From positions 757,501 through 821,500 of the forward strand of contig JBAJFG010000231.1 of the NCBI GenBank assembly GCA_037903475.1: a stretch of DNA of 64,000 nucleotides, given 5' to 3'. Positions 12,356 through 24,400 of the stretch are shown one piece after another. The position numbers were made by a program, and so were the translations under genes. The notes under the pieces were generated by a model. The model saw only the letters and a list, made by a program, of their open reading frames with translations, did not search any database and was not told the DNA's origin. Origin of the DNA: Ancylostoma caninum. Lineage: Eukaryota > Nematoda > Chromadorea > Rhabditida > Ancylostomatidae. Each line of letters starts with the position of its first letter. The stretch's first letter is position 1.

Positions 12356-12835
12356 ACGTCGCAAAAAGTGAAGCAACATATACAATGTGTGCCCATTCTG
12401 ACTTTTCAAGATCGTTACAGAATAGAGATGATTTTTTTCGGCTAGTATTCCAAATACTAACGTTTGGACACAGGATCAGGACCTCATATCGACAATCGGG
12501 TAACCATGAAAACCATCAGGTCTCGGATTCATGAAACGATAACCAAGTAAACCAGTTTTTCTATTGACTACATAGTGCTAAGAGAGGCAGACGGCAAATG
12601 TTAGTTTGCTAGCCTGGATTTGCTTGGTTATGCGTTCATGAATCCTAGCCCAGCTGTATGATCTGTCGTTGATCTTGATTGATTTCTCCTCGCAAGATTT
12701 TGCACCCATTTAGGACCCAAAATAAAATGGACAACTTTGAATAGAGTTGGGTGGAATGATAAGGGGATCGTCGGTTTGGATCGCTCCATTTTTAGAAAAA
12801 TAATTTTTTTCTGTTTCTGGGGTTCTCGCGCTGGA

Positions 12836-15800
12836 TCACCTTGATCACCTTGATCACCTTGACTCCCGTTGATCTTCGGGTATACCGAGCGGGCGCCAGC
12901 AATCCTTCCATTTGTCCCTCTCGCGAGCCAGAGTTGTCCAGTGGATTCTGTCCGTTCGAGGGACACGGAGAGCATCGTATCTATCCTTGAAGGACTTCGT
13001 GAAGAAGTCTGACCATCGGGTCGGTGGTCTTCCTGTCGTGCGCTTAACGTCCCGTGGAGTCCAGTCGCTGACGGCTCTTGTCCAACGGTTGTCGTTAAAA
13101 CGCATCACGTGCCCGGCCCACCTAACCTTATTCAACTTGGCGTAAGCGGCAGCGTCCCTGATCTTCGATTGTTGACGGAGGGTGGAGCTCCGTATTCCAG
13201 CCCTCACTTGCGTGAGGCGGGTTATTCCTAGCATCACCCTCTCGATGGAGCGTTCGACGACGCTAACCGCATTCTCATCCTGCTTGCGCAACGCCCAGGT
13301 TTCTTAGGCGTAGGTCAAAGCAGGGAGAACGGTTGTGTTGAAGAGGTGGGCACGGAGCCTGGTGTTCTTCGTCTTCTTCACTACGTCCTCGATGCTCTTG
13401 TAAGCTCCCCAAGCCGCTCGTTTCCTCCTGCCCAGCTCTGGAGCGAGGTCGTTCATCATATTGACTTCCCGACCTAGGTATACGTAGCTGGAGCATTCGG
13501 ATATGGTCGTTCCGTTGAGCGAGAATGGGGCATCCGGGACCCATCCGTTCTTCATGAACATCGTCTTCGTCAGATTCAGCTGGAGACCAACCTTTCCACA
13601 CGCGTCCTCGAAGTCGGCCAGCATCTGTTCCGCTTCGCTGATGGTTGGTGTTATAAGAACGATGTCGTCAGCGAAGCGAAGATGACTAAGTCGCCGGCCA
13701 TCAACTTGCACTCCCATGCTATCCCATTCCAGTTTCCGCATGACGTCTTCAAGAGTGGCGCTGAATAGTTTTGGCGACACGGTATCGCCTTCCCCTCTCT
13801 TGACGTCGATGATGATGTCGTCGTAGAATGGAGAAATCCTGGTCGTGAAGTTGCTGTAGAGCTCACGAAATACCTTGATGTATTGAGTAGGTATGCCCTG
13901 GTTGCCCAGGGCTTCCAACACCGCTTCCGTCTCAACAGAGTCGAAGGCTTTCTTCAAATCGATGAACGTGAGACAGAGGGGCATCTTATACTCTCGCGAT
14001 ACTTCGATGAGTCTAGTGACGGTGTGTATGTGGTCGATCGTACTGAATCCTTTTCGAAACCCTGCTTGCTCGCACGGCTGTCCCTCGTCTAGCGTCCTTT
14101 CGATCCTATTGAGGATCACTCGCGTGAAAAGCTTGTAGACGACGGACAGTAGGCAGATGGGGCGATAATTGCCAATATCCTGCGGGTCTCCCTTCTTGTA
14201 CAGCAACACGGTCCTGCTGGTCTTCCACTGGTTAGGTACCTTGCACTCCGACAGGTACCGCGTGAAAAGCCTAGCCAAGATGGTAATGAGAATTGGCGGT
14301 AGGTTCTTCAGATGTTCCGGTCGAATCCTGTCGGGGCCCGGTGCTGTACGATTCTTCACCGACTTGATGGCATGTCGGATTTCGGAAGGGAGAACCGATG
14401 GGACAACATACCCGTCCTCCCTAAGGTGACATTGAGGGAGGTGGACGTGGCTATCGAAGAGATCCGAGTAGAAGTCGTAGATGACCTTCTCCATTGCCCG
14501 TCTTGATGAAGAAATTGTTCCGTCCGGGCGCCGGAGGGCGGACATCTTGGTCTTGCGATTGGCGAAGTCTCGGCGGGCGCAGCGAATGCTTTTCCCTGCC
14601 TCTGCAGCTTCAGCCAACACTGCTGCTCGTCTCTCCTTGAGGTCTTCTTTTATCGCTTCTCTGCACCGTTTTGCGAGCTCGGACGTTAGCTGGTAGTTGC
14701 CTGCGGCTCTCGCGGCTCCACGCTGGCGTATGAGCTCGAGGGTCTCGTAAGACAATCGTCTCTTGGTGACTCTCAAACCCTCAGCACTCTTCGCGCTGTC
14801 GCGGAGATGCTGTACAAGCCGATCGTACTCTTCGTCGATGTTGTCGACAACCGCATCTTCCCAAAAGCCGGCTAGCGTAGTGAAAAGATCCCAATTGATG
14901 ACGGGTTTGGGACTCCTTCTCTTAAACTTCACGGCTTTCTCTCCTTTGCGTGAAAAGAAGAATCTTGCACGAAGGAGGCGATGGTCGGATCCGGTGTAGA
15001 ACTTTGGTACAACACCGACGTCGGTCAGGCAGAACCTTCGATTGACGATGATGTGGTCAATTTCATTATGGTACTCTCCACCGGGTGACTCCCACGTCCA
15101 GCGTAGGGAGGTTGGCTTCTGAAATTGAGAGTTACCATGGATGGTCTTCGTCGTCATGATGAACTCAGACAGCCTCTCTCCCTGTTCGTTCCACTGCAGG
15201 CCGTGGGTACCGATGTGAAGTTCCTCAGGCGTTCTCCTAGGACCAATCTTGGCGTTGAAATCGCCAACGATGATCTTGTAGAATGTGTGGTCTCCCCTGT
15301 AGAACTTCTCCAAGTCCATATAGAAGGCCTCAATATCCTCTTCGTCGTAGCTGGATGTTGGAGCGTAGGCGACGAAGATTGTCAAGGCCGGTATTGATCC
15401 ACATCTTCTCAACCGCAAACGTCCGATTCGGGTTGTTAGCTGTTCGAATGAGTCGATGTTCATGACCAAGTTCGTGTTGACGAGGACACCGACTCCACCA
15501 ACTCCTCTACTGTCGCAGGTTCCAAGGAACAGCTCTTCTCCAGTGTCGAAGGTGGCATTCAGTGGTCGGTGTCTCCTCGTCTCGGTCAGTCCGATGACGT
15601 CGTACCTGATCTTCCTGGCTTGCATCATCAAATCCTCGATGGAAGCTTCCGATGCAAGCGTGCGTGCGTTGAAGGTACAGACCGTCATCATAGTCCTTCT
15701 GGTTTTAGGCAGCCTAAATAACCCCTCGGACCTCGTCCTCACTGGCGCTGCCGTACCAGTGACTCTTCCGAGATCAGGGGAACACTCTCTATTATTGCTG

Positions 15801-16330
15801 TGTCGAGCTTGAAGAATTTTAAGCCCACAGGAGATAGCTTGCTGGGCTCGATTCCCCCGTGGGAGGCTGGAGTGTGATTTCACCGGGAAGTTAGCCGGGC
15901 TTCCCGGGAGTGGACGATGGAGCTTATTTGTTGGAGGCGACTCCGAACCGCCTCCCTTGTACCTCCCAGTCACTTGAATGCAGGGCTTTTGGTCGGATAG
16001 ATGTGCAGGATACAATCTGCAGACACGCAGTCACACCCATGCACGCATGCATGAACATGCCCACGCGCTGACAGAAGGTATAGATCGTTCCGACACTGCA
16101 GAAACAGGGAGTCCATCCCCTGAATCCACCCACGTCTCAGGGCAGGCACAAGGTCGCGTTTGGTCCGCGATTAGCCCCCTATCCGCCACCTGGGGACGCG
16201 CCACGTAGCCTCGCGACTAACCGGCTGGGATCCCTCGTATGAGGGAGATCCGTGGCGCGCTGGATCACTCGTGCAAAACCTAGTAGCGGCTACCGAATTG
16301 CGTCGCTTGAAGGACGCTCAGGGGTTATGG
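12836..16330 (-). mobile_element. RTE-clade non-LTR retrotransposon, nearly full length
   Basis: GC-rich minus-strand element with an endonuclease-reverse transcriptase frame and a 3' end formed by three tandem copies of TCAAGGTGA (plus-strand 12836-12862). Short tandem repeats as 3' tails are typical of the RTE clade. The 5' boundary near 16330 is estimated from the end of the GC-rich, repeat-like sequence; I found no target-site duplication. The element is damaged but close to intact, so it probably inserted fairly recently. Confidence 0.85.
12854..15691 (-). pseudogene. RTE endonuclease/reverse transcriptase ORF with one premature stop
   Basis: From the likely start (MMTVCTFNARTL at 15691) the frame spans 946 codons, including an in-frame TAA at 13304-13306. 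The N-terminal APE-type endonuclease shows N8, E37 (TETRRHR), YAPT 109-112, GDFN 143-146, IDH 211-213 and SDH 235-237. The reverse transcriptase follows, with GPDRIRPEHLK, KKGDPQDIGNYRPI, FIDLKKAFDSVE and the catalytic FADD near residue 673. After the stop the same frame continues with ETWALRKQDE, KVRWAGHVMR and RWSDFF, then ends at TGA 12854-12856 inside the 3' tail repeat. The frame is open upstream to 16015, but that part lacks motifs. The conserved RQGD block reads RGEGDT, as if two residues are missing. The domains are certain; loss of function is inferred. Confidence 0.9.
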
Positions 16331-16424
16331 AAGGAAAAATAACGTGGCAATTGACACGTATCGCTCCTATTAGATTGCATCTGGAATTCGCAATGTGTCC
16401 GCATCCTCACATCGACACTGTGCC

Positions 16425-16495
16425 ATAGTGCAGTGGTAGTGCGCGCTGCCCTGGCGCTGTCGGTGAAGGGATCGAAACCCGCTGGTGGCTGTGAT
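16425..16495 (+). repeat. tRNA-like sequence next to the RTE 5' end
   Basis: ATAGTGCAGTGGTAGTGC fits the A-box pattern TRGYNNARNNG, and GGGATCGAAACCC 35 bp further on fits the B-box pattern. The 3' half cannot be paired into a complete cloverleaf by eye and there is no obvious T-run terminator. It is best read as a tRNA pseudogene or the head of a SINE, lying about 100 bp from the 5' border of the retrotransposon. Confidence 0.5.
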
Positions 16496-17144
16496 GTTTA
16501 TTAACCTAAATCTGTCAATCCTCTGAGATGAGCTGACGAAAACCTTTGTGGTTACTGAGCACCTCTACAATTTTACGTCCTTACGGATGGATTTGCTGAA
16601 CTGCTAGTTAATATACTGTTAAAGGAACAATCCAGAATATCAAGTCTTCAAAGAAGCCCACCAGGCGTATTTTAACTACTAATTTTAAGTACTAATATTG
16701 TCAATTTTTCAACTAGGAAAGAACTTGGGAGATAAGTTCGAACTGTGAACAACCCTTCACCTTTCCTGGAATGGAATCCTGTGAATTCCATTTTTTTTTA
16801 GTTGGGAGCACACATAAATGTGTGTTTCTCCGCTTTCATTTGGCAACTTCCCTCACTGACTCATCAAGAATGCAAATCCCCTGCATTACTCGATTATCTA
16901 ACCAGTATTCTGCGTTTCCCATCGTTCCGTCAGCGGCTCCTCATGCAGCTGTCGTTGCGTCACCATAACACCTGCACTCGGAAACGCGCCATCTTTGTGT
17001 CAAAGTGCATGATACTCAAAACAAGAAATGGCGGCGCAAAATGGCATTTGGCACCTCGCCAAGCTGAAAAACTGAAACGAAATTTCGTATGTGACAGGTG
17101 CCTTGGCGCAGCAAAACCTCTGCGATGGATGGATGACTAATTAT

Positions 17145-17404
17145 GGTCTGTTAGACTAGACAGCGCCGACGAAGTGATTTTGTCTGCAGTTACGACCGTA
17201 CTGATTCCATCGATGCAAGGACGCAGCAAGATGTATCTTGAAGGAGATTTTGTATCTTGAAGGAGATTTTACTAAATGGCTGCAGGGAAACGTTAGAATG
17301 GAAGGAATCACAACATACACATATTAAAAAAATAATCTGACACCATGATGAGGTCGTAATTGCAAGTAAAGACATTCTATCGACCCTCTCTGAGCAACCA
17401 GACT
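17145..17404. mobile_element. Terminal-inverted-repeat element, family 2, copy 1
   Basis: This copy shares about 255 bp with those at 27312 and 38387. Landmarks in order are GTCTGTTAG..., GATGAAGTGATTTTGTC-like sequence, TTCCATCGATG, GGAGATTTTACTAAA, a CACACCATATACATA-like stretch, GAGGTCGTAATTGCA and CATCGACCCTCTCTGAGC. The ends are inverted (CTCAGAGAGGG against CCCTCTCTGAG). There is no coding capacity. Confidence 0.75.
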
Positions 17405-17554
17405 GTGTCTCGCAGCGAGTATCCAGCGGATAACTGTTCCCAATAAGCTACTCCCACCTTTGCAGGCAAATTCCTTCATGTATTGTCCACAAGCCAACTA
17501 TCGTGTATATCTAAGAGAACATTTAACCAATTTTCATTATGTACAAAAGTAATG

Positions 17555-17602
17555 AATCATCAATCAATCAATCAATCAGTACAACAATCAATAAATCAAT
17601 GA
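17555..17602. repeat. (AATC)n microsatellite, imperfect
   Basis: CAATCAATCAATCAATCA with imperfect continuation, followed by ACAATCAATAAATCAATG. Confidence 0.8.
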
Positions 17603-18382
17603 ACGAACTCGGCTGTAAATCACTGATGTAGGGCAATAGGTACGCAGATAAATAGGCATTTGCTGGGGGTGGCGTTATAGTGCTGCGCTAAGAGCAACGA
17701 ACATTCCAACAAAGAAACAAGAAAAATCAATAAATCAATCGATACCCATGTGTGAGTGCCAACCACGACTAGGCATACTGTATGATGTGTTCAAGCCTGT
17801 GTGTAGTTGTAGTACAGATCAGAACGACCATCTACACGAGGCTGGCTGGATGATGATGAAAGGAACGACGAGAAAGCAACGTAAGCAGCACTACTTTCAG
17901 CTAAACTATAACCAATCGATAAAATCGGTCGATATGGTGAATTTTTCTTATGGGAAGTTGCTAATGATGAAGTGAAGAACGTAGCATTACACTAGGTAAA
18001 AGAGGTAACGGGAAATTTGTGGTGGGAAAGAGGGAGGAGTGTCGAGTCCATCAGAAAGCTGGCATCCTGAGAAATCGAACAGTAACAACAACATTGGTCG
18101 AGATGAACTCGTATGAACCAGGGGGAGTGGCCTAGTGGTCATGAACAACCTGAAATCAACTGTTTTTAAATGAAACCTCTCGTGAATAGACGGTTCGGGT
18201 GCGGAGGGTAATACGTGGAAAGGGCGGTCTGGTCCAGCCTTGCGGTTGGTCAATTCATCCACCTGGCTAATCACAGAGCTCGACCGCGCCGTCTAACCCA
18301 GGTATAATGCTCCATACTCAATGGCTGAACATAAAACTCACCACAAACTCCATACAGCTTAATTACTGCCTTCCTGCGCCAT

Positions 18383-18496
18383 TTACGGCGGCACATAAGT
18401 AGGCGGCATCCTCTGGTTTGGCACAGTGGTAGCGGTTCCCACTCGAGGAGAGGCAGCAGCCAAAGGAGGAGGAGGCTTGTACAGGGGATTTTCGTG
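18383..18496 (-). CDS. dgn-1: Dystroglycan last exon: dystrophin-binding tail
   Basis: Encodes HENPLYKPPPPLAAASPRV and ends RMPPTYVPP before TAA (18383-18385). PPxY at the extreme C terminus is the known docking site for the WW/EF-hand/ZZ region of dystrophin, and the Pro-rich NPLYKPPPP block corresponds to the PPYQPPPP block of vertebrate beta-dystroglycan. Two acceptors are possible: CCCAG at 18497, or TTCTAG at 18506 adding VSQ. Both keep frame with the previous exon, and the intron is 61 or 70 nt. Confidence 0.9.
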   Translation of the reverse strand, partial: HENPLYKPPPPLAAASPRVGTATTVPNQRMPPTYVPP

Positions 18497-21400
18497 CTGG
18501 GATACCTAGAACGCGGGATTATCTTCTAGCCACTTCTTAATTTGGGACTCAAGCTCTCCAACAAACCTTTAGTGGAGGACGCTCTTCCTTCGTCAACATA
18601 GGCGTTGCAGCGTGGGCCATCTCGACATCTTCGGCAACCTCTTCGGGGAACACCACCGGCATGCCTTTGCCCATGTAGTCGGAAGGTTTTTCCTATAGTG
18701 GTTTCATAGATTCTTGCCCTATTGCCGCTCGAAAAAAAAATCAAAAATACCTTCTTCTTGTTCTTCCTCATAGCACTGCACACTGCCAGGATAAGAATTG
18801 CGAGAAGAGCAAGGAGAATCAGGATTCCGAAGAAAACCGTCCACGGGAACGCCGCCTGATCTGCTGCTTCCATGGTGGGCGCCGTCGAGACTGGCTCCTG
18901 CAAAAAAAAACCGTGTATAGAACGGAAAATCCGAAAAGGTCTGAATTTGCACCGAAACTTACCACTTCCTTATCCAAACAGCTACCGGCGAGCTCCATGC
19001 TTGCCTTTCGGACGTGGAACTGCGAGCCGACCTGCTTGACGAACTCGATCTTGGTTTGAGAACGCTGTCGGGTCAGCATGGTGTAGCGAACGCTGTCCAG
19101 AGCAGGATGTGCACAGGTCTGGAAAAATGTGTAAATAATGAAATCTAAGGTTTATTAATTAATTTGTTTGTTCATCTGTTCATCCAATCATCTGATTCTA
19201 TTATTTCATATGTAATTCATTCATCCATTCATTCATCCATGTTCGAATCATCATATCGCTCACCCTCTTCATTCATTGTCAGTGTATTTCTATTTTCCAT
19301 CTGTCATTTTTACAACACCAGTTCCAATTGATAAAATTATCAGAATTTCTTCAATTTCTTTTCTATCCTCACAGCAGGGAAATTTGCACTAGATGCGTGC
19401 GTTTGACACGCGTGCGTCGACGTTCTGAAGGATACGCCCAGTGGCACGGCTCAGACAGTAGCCGTCAACAGGCGCGCGTTTCGCGGAACAGAGAATCACA
19501 CCGCGCGACAGCGCACCGCGTGTCGGTAATCGATATAATCCGCTACGTACGATTTTAATGATTTTTTTTGCCATTTTTTCTTGTTTCGTCGCATTTCTCG
19601 GTAATCTTTATTTTAGTATTTTAGGCATTTTCATTCAGGATGTGCATATCGCGTTGACCGGTATTCATAGAAAGTCCTCCGCAAATAGGTGCGTCCGTCT
19701 GACGCGCGGCTAACGCCTGCATTTAGTATAAATTGTCCCAGCAACTGGAATTTCTCAATACATTATATGAATAAAACGATGTGTATTTTTAGATAAAATA
19801 CCAATATTGTCACACTGAGAGCAATGCTGGGATCTAGTATATACTTAGGATCGCATAAAAATCGAATATCCGTATTTATTTATTTATTTAGGACTAGGTC
19901 TGAAGAATTTAAATGTTCAAAAAAGAGATAGACCCACATGCCTACTTATCCTTTCGGAAGGGTAGTATTGCTCTCTTTTCTTCAAACATCCAAACAATAG
20001 ACTTACTAAAAATCGAATTTCCGAATTTCGATTAAATCAATAGGTTTTTAGTGCGATATCCGGTCCTAACTATAGAGAGCATTATAGATCTGTTGAACAG
20101 ACAACGAGGAACGCAACTAGACTTGAGTAGCTTTCCAACCCCCCCCCCCCTCCGCCCCGCCGCCACTCCCCCTCTCCTTTAATTTTGCAACCCTAACATG
20201 GAAACCACTCACCTTATGCGGGACGGTATTGTTGCTCCACGTGACTAGACTCTTTGTCGCATTCCCGGTGATGTTCCGGACGGTGATCGCGTCCGGTTTC
20301 GATCGGAACGCGCGCGCGAGTTGGTGGACGAAAGCGGACAGTGACGCTGGCTTCGACAGACGTGCTAGCGGCGTATCCAACTCCAGGGATACGATGTGAT
20401 TGAAGGGGAACGAGGGAGTCACGGATACCTTGAACGGAGCTGAAGCCATCTGCAACACAAGCAAATTAGTCGCGGACCTCATATACCCAATAATGGGCAT
20501 CTCAAAAGCATACCTGTCCAGCTTTGTCGCGAGCCTCCAGTCGAAACTCGAACTCCCCCTCTTCAATCGGGACGCCCTTCACCTTCTTGTGATCATAGAA
20601 AATCCAGGATTCCTGCAAAAAAAAAACAATCATCCGTACTCATCTTTCCCCTGGCAACTCGCTTGTTTTGACTATTCAAATTTCTGCGACAGCAGTACAA
20701 TCTTATCGTATTCCGTCGACGATGACGCAATGCGCAAACATCATAACTCGTTAAGGTCATACTGCGCTTACAAAAACTATTGCGCATACTGATCAGCTAA
20801 TCGATAACCACCTATGCCATACCTTCTTGCCTAGTGGTTGAACAGACAGACGTAGTTTGAATGTGTCACCGTCTTCAACATCCTTGAAAGTGCTTTCCGG
20901 GATTGTCATCTCGCAGTAGACACCACTGCAAAGGAGAGTATGAATTTTCTGTTCGGGAACCATGCCTTCGGTCTCAGTTCGGTGAGTGACAGGTATAGCA
21001 TTGGTTGAATATAAATTGAATAGAATTATTTAACTTATTAAATAATTTTTGAGCACGTCTGGAAAATAGGATATCCCAAAAACAAAAGTTCTGTAACAGT
21101 TCTTCCCTATCCTTAAAAGCTGTAGAGCTCTCACTCTCCTCAACATTCCAATTTTTAACTTGTTCGAGATCGAATATTCGAATATCGAAGATATCTAATA
21201 CATTATTCGGTCAACACACTACCCAATCACTATAAATAATTTCGTAATATAAAAAAAAGAAAGCCTATTAAATATCACGCAAACACATAGAGCAATCGCC
21301 ACTTTCGAAACTGCCAGTATTTTACTGTCACCATGAAATGCCAAATTTGAGCAACATACAACATTTCCAGTGCTGACTACTTCTTTCTCCCACCTCCACT

Positions 21401-24400
21401 ACTCATCCCTCCTCATACGACCTCCATTTCCTCCAAATCATCCAAGAAATTAACCCTAAGCTCCAATTCGCCCCATGAAATGATCCCATAACAATAGCTC
21501 AATCTGTTCCGGGTGTCGACATATGTGACAGTGATCGGGGCGTCATTTCAACGACGGGGTGTAAATCCCCCTGGCCGGTCACCGGGGAATCGTATTTCAT
21601 TGGCAGCAATTGGCAGCAGGCCGGCCGCTGCATGTGCAGCTGCCCGCGCCCCGGTCCCGTATCAAAATGAGATGCGTAGGCATTTAAGGATTACTGTACT
21701 GGTAGTGTTAAGGCTGAATCATCCCGATTCAGTGAGAAAGTTCATCTACAGTTCGTCCATACATTACCTCCGAGAAACACTGGTGAAATGTCTGTAAGGA
21801 CAACTGGTAGAGTGGAAAAACTTGTCCCACAACAGTGGCCCAAAAACCCTAAGAAACGTTTGGTATTTTGGAGGAAGCGTTAACGAAACTTAGCTGTTGT
21901 TGAAATCGTCATTTGTTTTCCTTCCCTCACAAAGTGCAAAGCGCGAGGCTGTTGTAACACCAATATAAATAGAAGCATCAAACAGATTGTAGCTGTGAAG
22001 AGCAACATGTCAATGTTTGCTCAGGTGTCACAAGTATAAAAGCGCGCCGCAGATTGCAATCTCTATCCAAACGGCGCCCATTTTATTGGAACTTCGGCAT
22101 GGATTTAGCTATAATTTAAGATGGTAGTCTTAAGCCTTAGGCGATAAGCAAACAGGGATAATGAAAACAATCAAAGAAACCGGACAACAGTGCCGCATTT
22201 TGTAGTCTGTAATATCCAAATTATGAAATGTGTACGGGTGAATGTGCATAATAGCTGGTAATACTTGGCTGGATATCAAGAAACATTAATGGTGTGGCTT
22301 GGATGCGTAATTGAGATTAACCAGGATAAATTTGTTGACGCCCGTGTTAATGATGAGTGCATTTGCGTGGTGTTATCCCGTTTACCCTGGGTAACTCTTT
22401 TGATATGTGAAGCCCCGAGGGTGGTTAACGTGATTGGTTATCGCAGGACGTGAAAGTTAGTTTGCTAACTTGGAAGGCGCAAAGTGGGTAAAAAATTGGA
22501 ATTCCCGCAGTTCTGGGGACCTGGACCGAAAGTGAAAGATTTTAAAAAAGTAATCGTAATCGTGATATGAATAATTAGTAGAAGTTACTTTAAAAAATAC
22601 TAATAAAAGTAAACAATTACAAATAAACTAATGCAAGATTTTTATGCATTTTATAAAGTAACCCCTTCCCCACCCCCTGCGTCCGCCATAGCTGTGTCCG
22701 TATGCATAGATGCATCATTGAAGGATCGCTAATGTCGTACCCACGGGTATGATTACCATACGTAGCAGCTGGGTACAGACAACTTCACATATGGACAGAT
22801 GTTGATAGGTTCCAGGTAAAAGGTAAATTTGGGTACGTCAACAGATTTAACATGGGTAAACACGATGATGCACTTGAGCCCTGATTACGTGTTCACACCT
22901 TTCTCCTCTCAGAAACCTAGACCTGGAGCAAAACTTAGTTTGTCCACCAGAAGTTCGGAGGCGACATGCACCACTAAGATTACCCAAGGTAAACGTGCTG
23001 ATGACGCCCTTGATAACGATGGGTAACCTGGTACAAACACGTTTATTTTGGGTAAACTCATTGATAGATGCGGCCTCAGGAAAAGTTTCAACAGGTCCTT
23101 CGTTTTGCGCTGTTCACGCAGCAACCCTTTCTAATATTTTCTGAGTAAAAAATTCCTTTCTGGCAATGAATATGCCGTTTAGGTGTCTAACTAGCAAAAT
23201 TTTACTACTATAACCCCCATAGCTCTTCTGCTGTGCCATGAACCTTTGGGCTCAAATTCCCGCTCTTTGACCCTACCCATCCATGTCACTCCTCTCTGCA
23301 TAAAACATCTGTCCACAAGGAATGACCGCTGCGTGTCAGTTGCGCATGAGTCGCCGGTGTCATGTCGATGTCATGTCGGGGCGCGGCGTCCGCCATGACA
23401 CTGGCAGTCGGCCAGAATTATTCAACACATCTCCCACGGACCGCCACAGCACCATACGAAATCGCATAATGCGACACTGCTGGCGAATCGCTGATGAGCC
23501 GACGGCGATTGGTAGGCAATTGATGGAACAAAGCACAATTCGTGGCCGGTCTCACGACCACGAACACACCACTCGCATCTTTGCACTTACGCTTAGTAGC
23601 TCCATTGGCAGTGACCCAAAAGAACGGCCGGACCCAGTCATTGCTAGATCAACAACGCCGATCTGCACACGGATTAGCGGCCCTTCACGCCCGCTTCGGG
23701 AGCAGTGAATGAGATGGTGGTGATGTCATAGCTACCCATAAGTAGTGGCTGGTTACCAGTAACATTGCGTTGTCCATACTCCACCCAAAGTTATTAGGTT
23801 GATCCGAAAGTCTTGCACCAGTACTTATTTTTCGATCCAGAATTTCTTGGTCTTGAACAGGAAAGCTCTGCCAGCAGAGTATGGAATAATGTTCTACTAC
23901 TTCTCAACTACAGAAATTGGCAGAACAGCTTCCCATCATGAACAATGATGTTATGATTGCTTGAAAAAATATGGAAGCAACTCTTTCAGACCATCGAATA
24001 GCAAAAAATGCGATTTATGGTATGAGCCAAATGACGACTTTCACAGTAATAATGCTTCCAAGTCCTGCAACTAGTCCGTTTACAGCACAGTTTGTCAAAA
24101 ACCTGCTTGCGACCAGTCAGTAGGTTCACTTGTCTTAGGTTACCGGCAAAAAACCGTAGTGACCACTCCCCAGTACTGCAACAACGTGAAAATGAAATAA
24201 GCTTGCAACAATTCTGCAGCGTTTCAGGGGTTTTAACCACAGCTCCATATGAAACTCATCTATTCACTATTCAAGTGAGGTTTCCGGACCTCGTAAAGCA
24301 ACTCCTGGGACTAGTCATGTCATGAAACGAGCTAGTACCGTAGGTTTTACCTTACCGAATTTCGGCGTGGAGAAGTATTACAGTAATATAGCACTAGTAG

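Larger units (their letters stand above)
16500..18382. other. Intergenic, repeats only
   Basis: Apart from the terminal-inverted-repeat element at 17145-17404 and an (AATC)n tract, I see no gene here. A TGGCCTAGTGG sequence (18128-18138) fits the A-box pattern but lacks a good B-box partner. Confidence 0.45.

Noticed and set aside
13500..15812. Several plus-strand frames of 60-118 codons across the RTE region
   Set aside because: They are antisense shadows of the GC-rich retrotransposon ORF.
16425..16495. Functional tRNA gene
   Set aside because: A- and B-box words are present, but a full cloverleaf and a terminator are not visible; a tRNA-derived repeat is more likely.
23322..23708. 128-codon plus-strand frame
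   Set aside because: It lies in a CpG-rich island within a dystroglycan intron, is composition-driven and has no domain or splice support.
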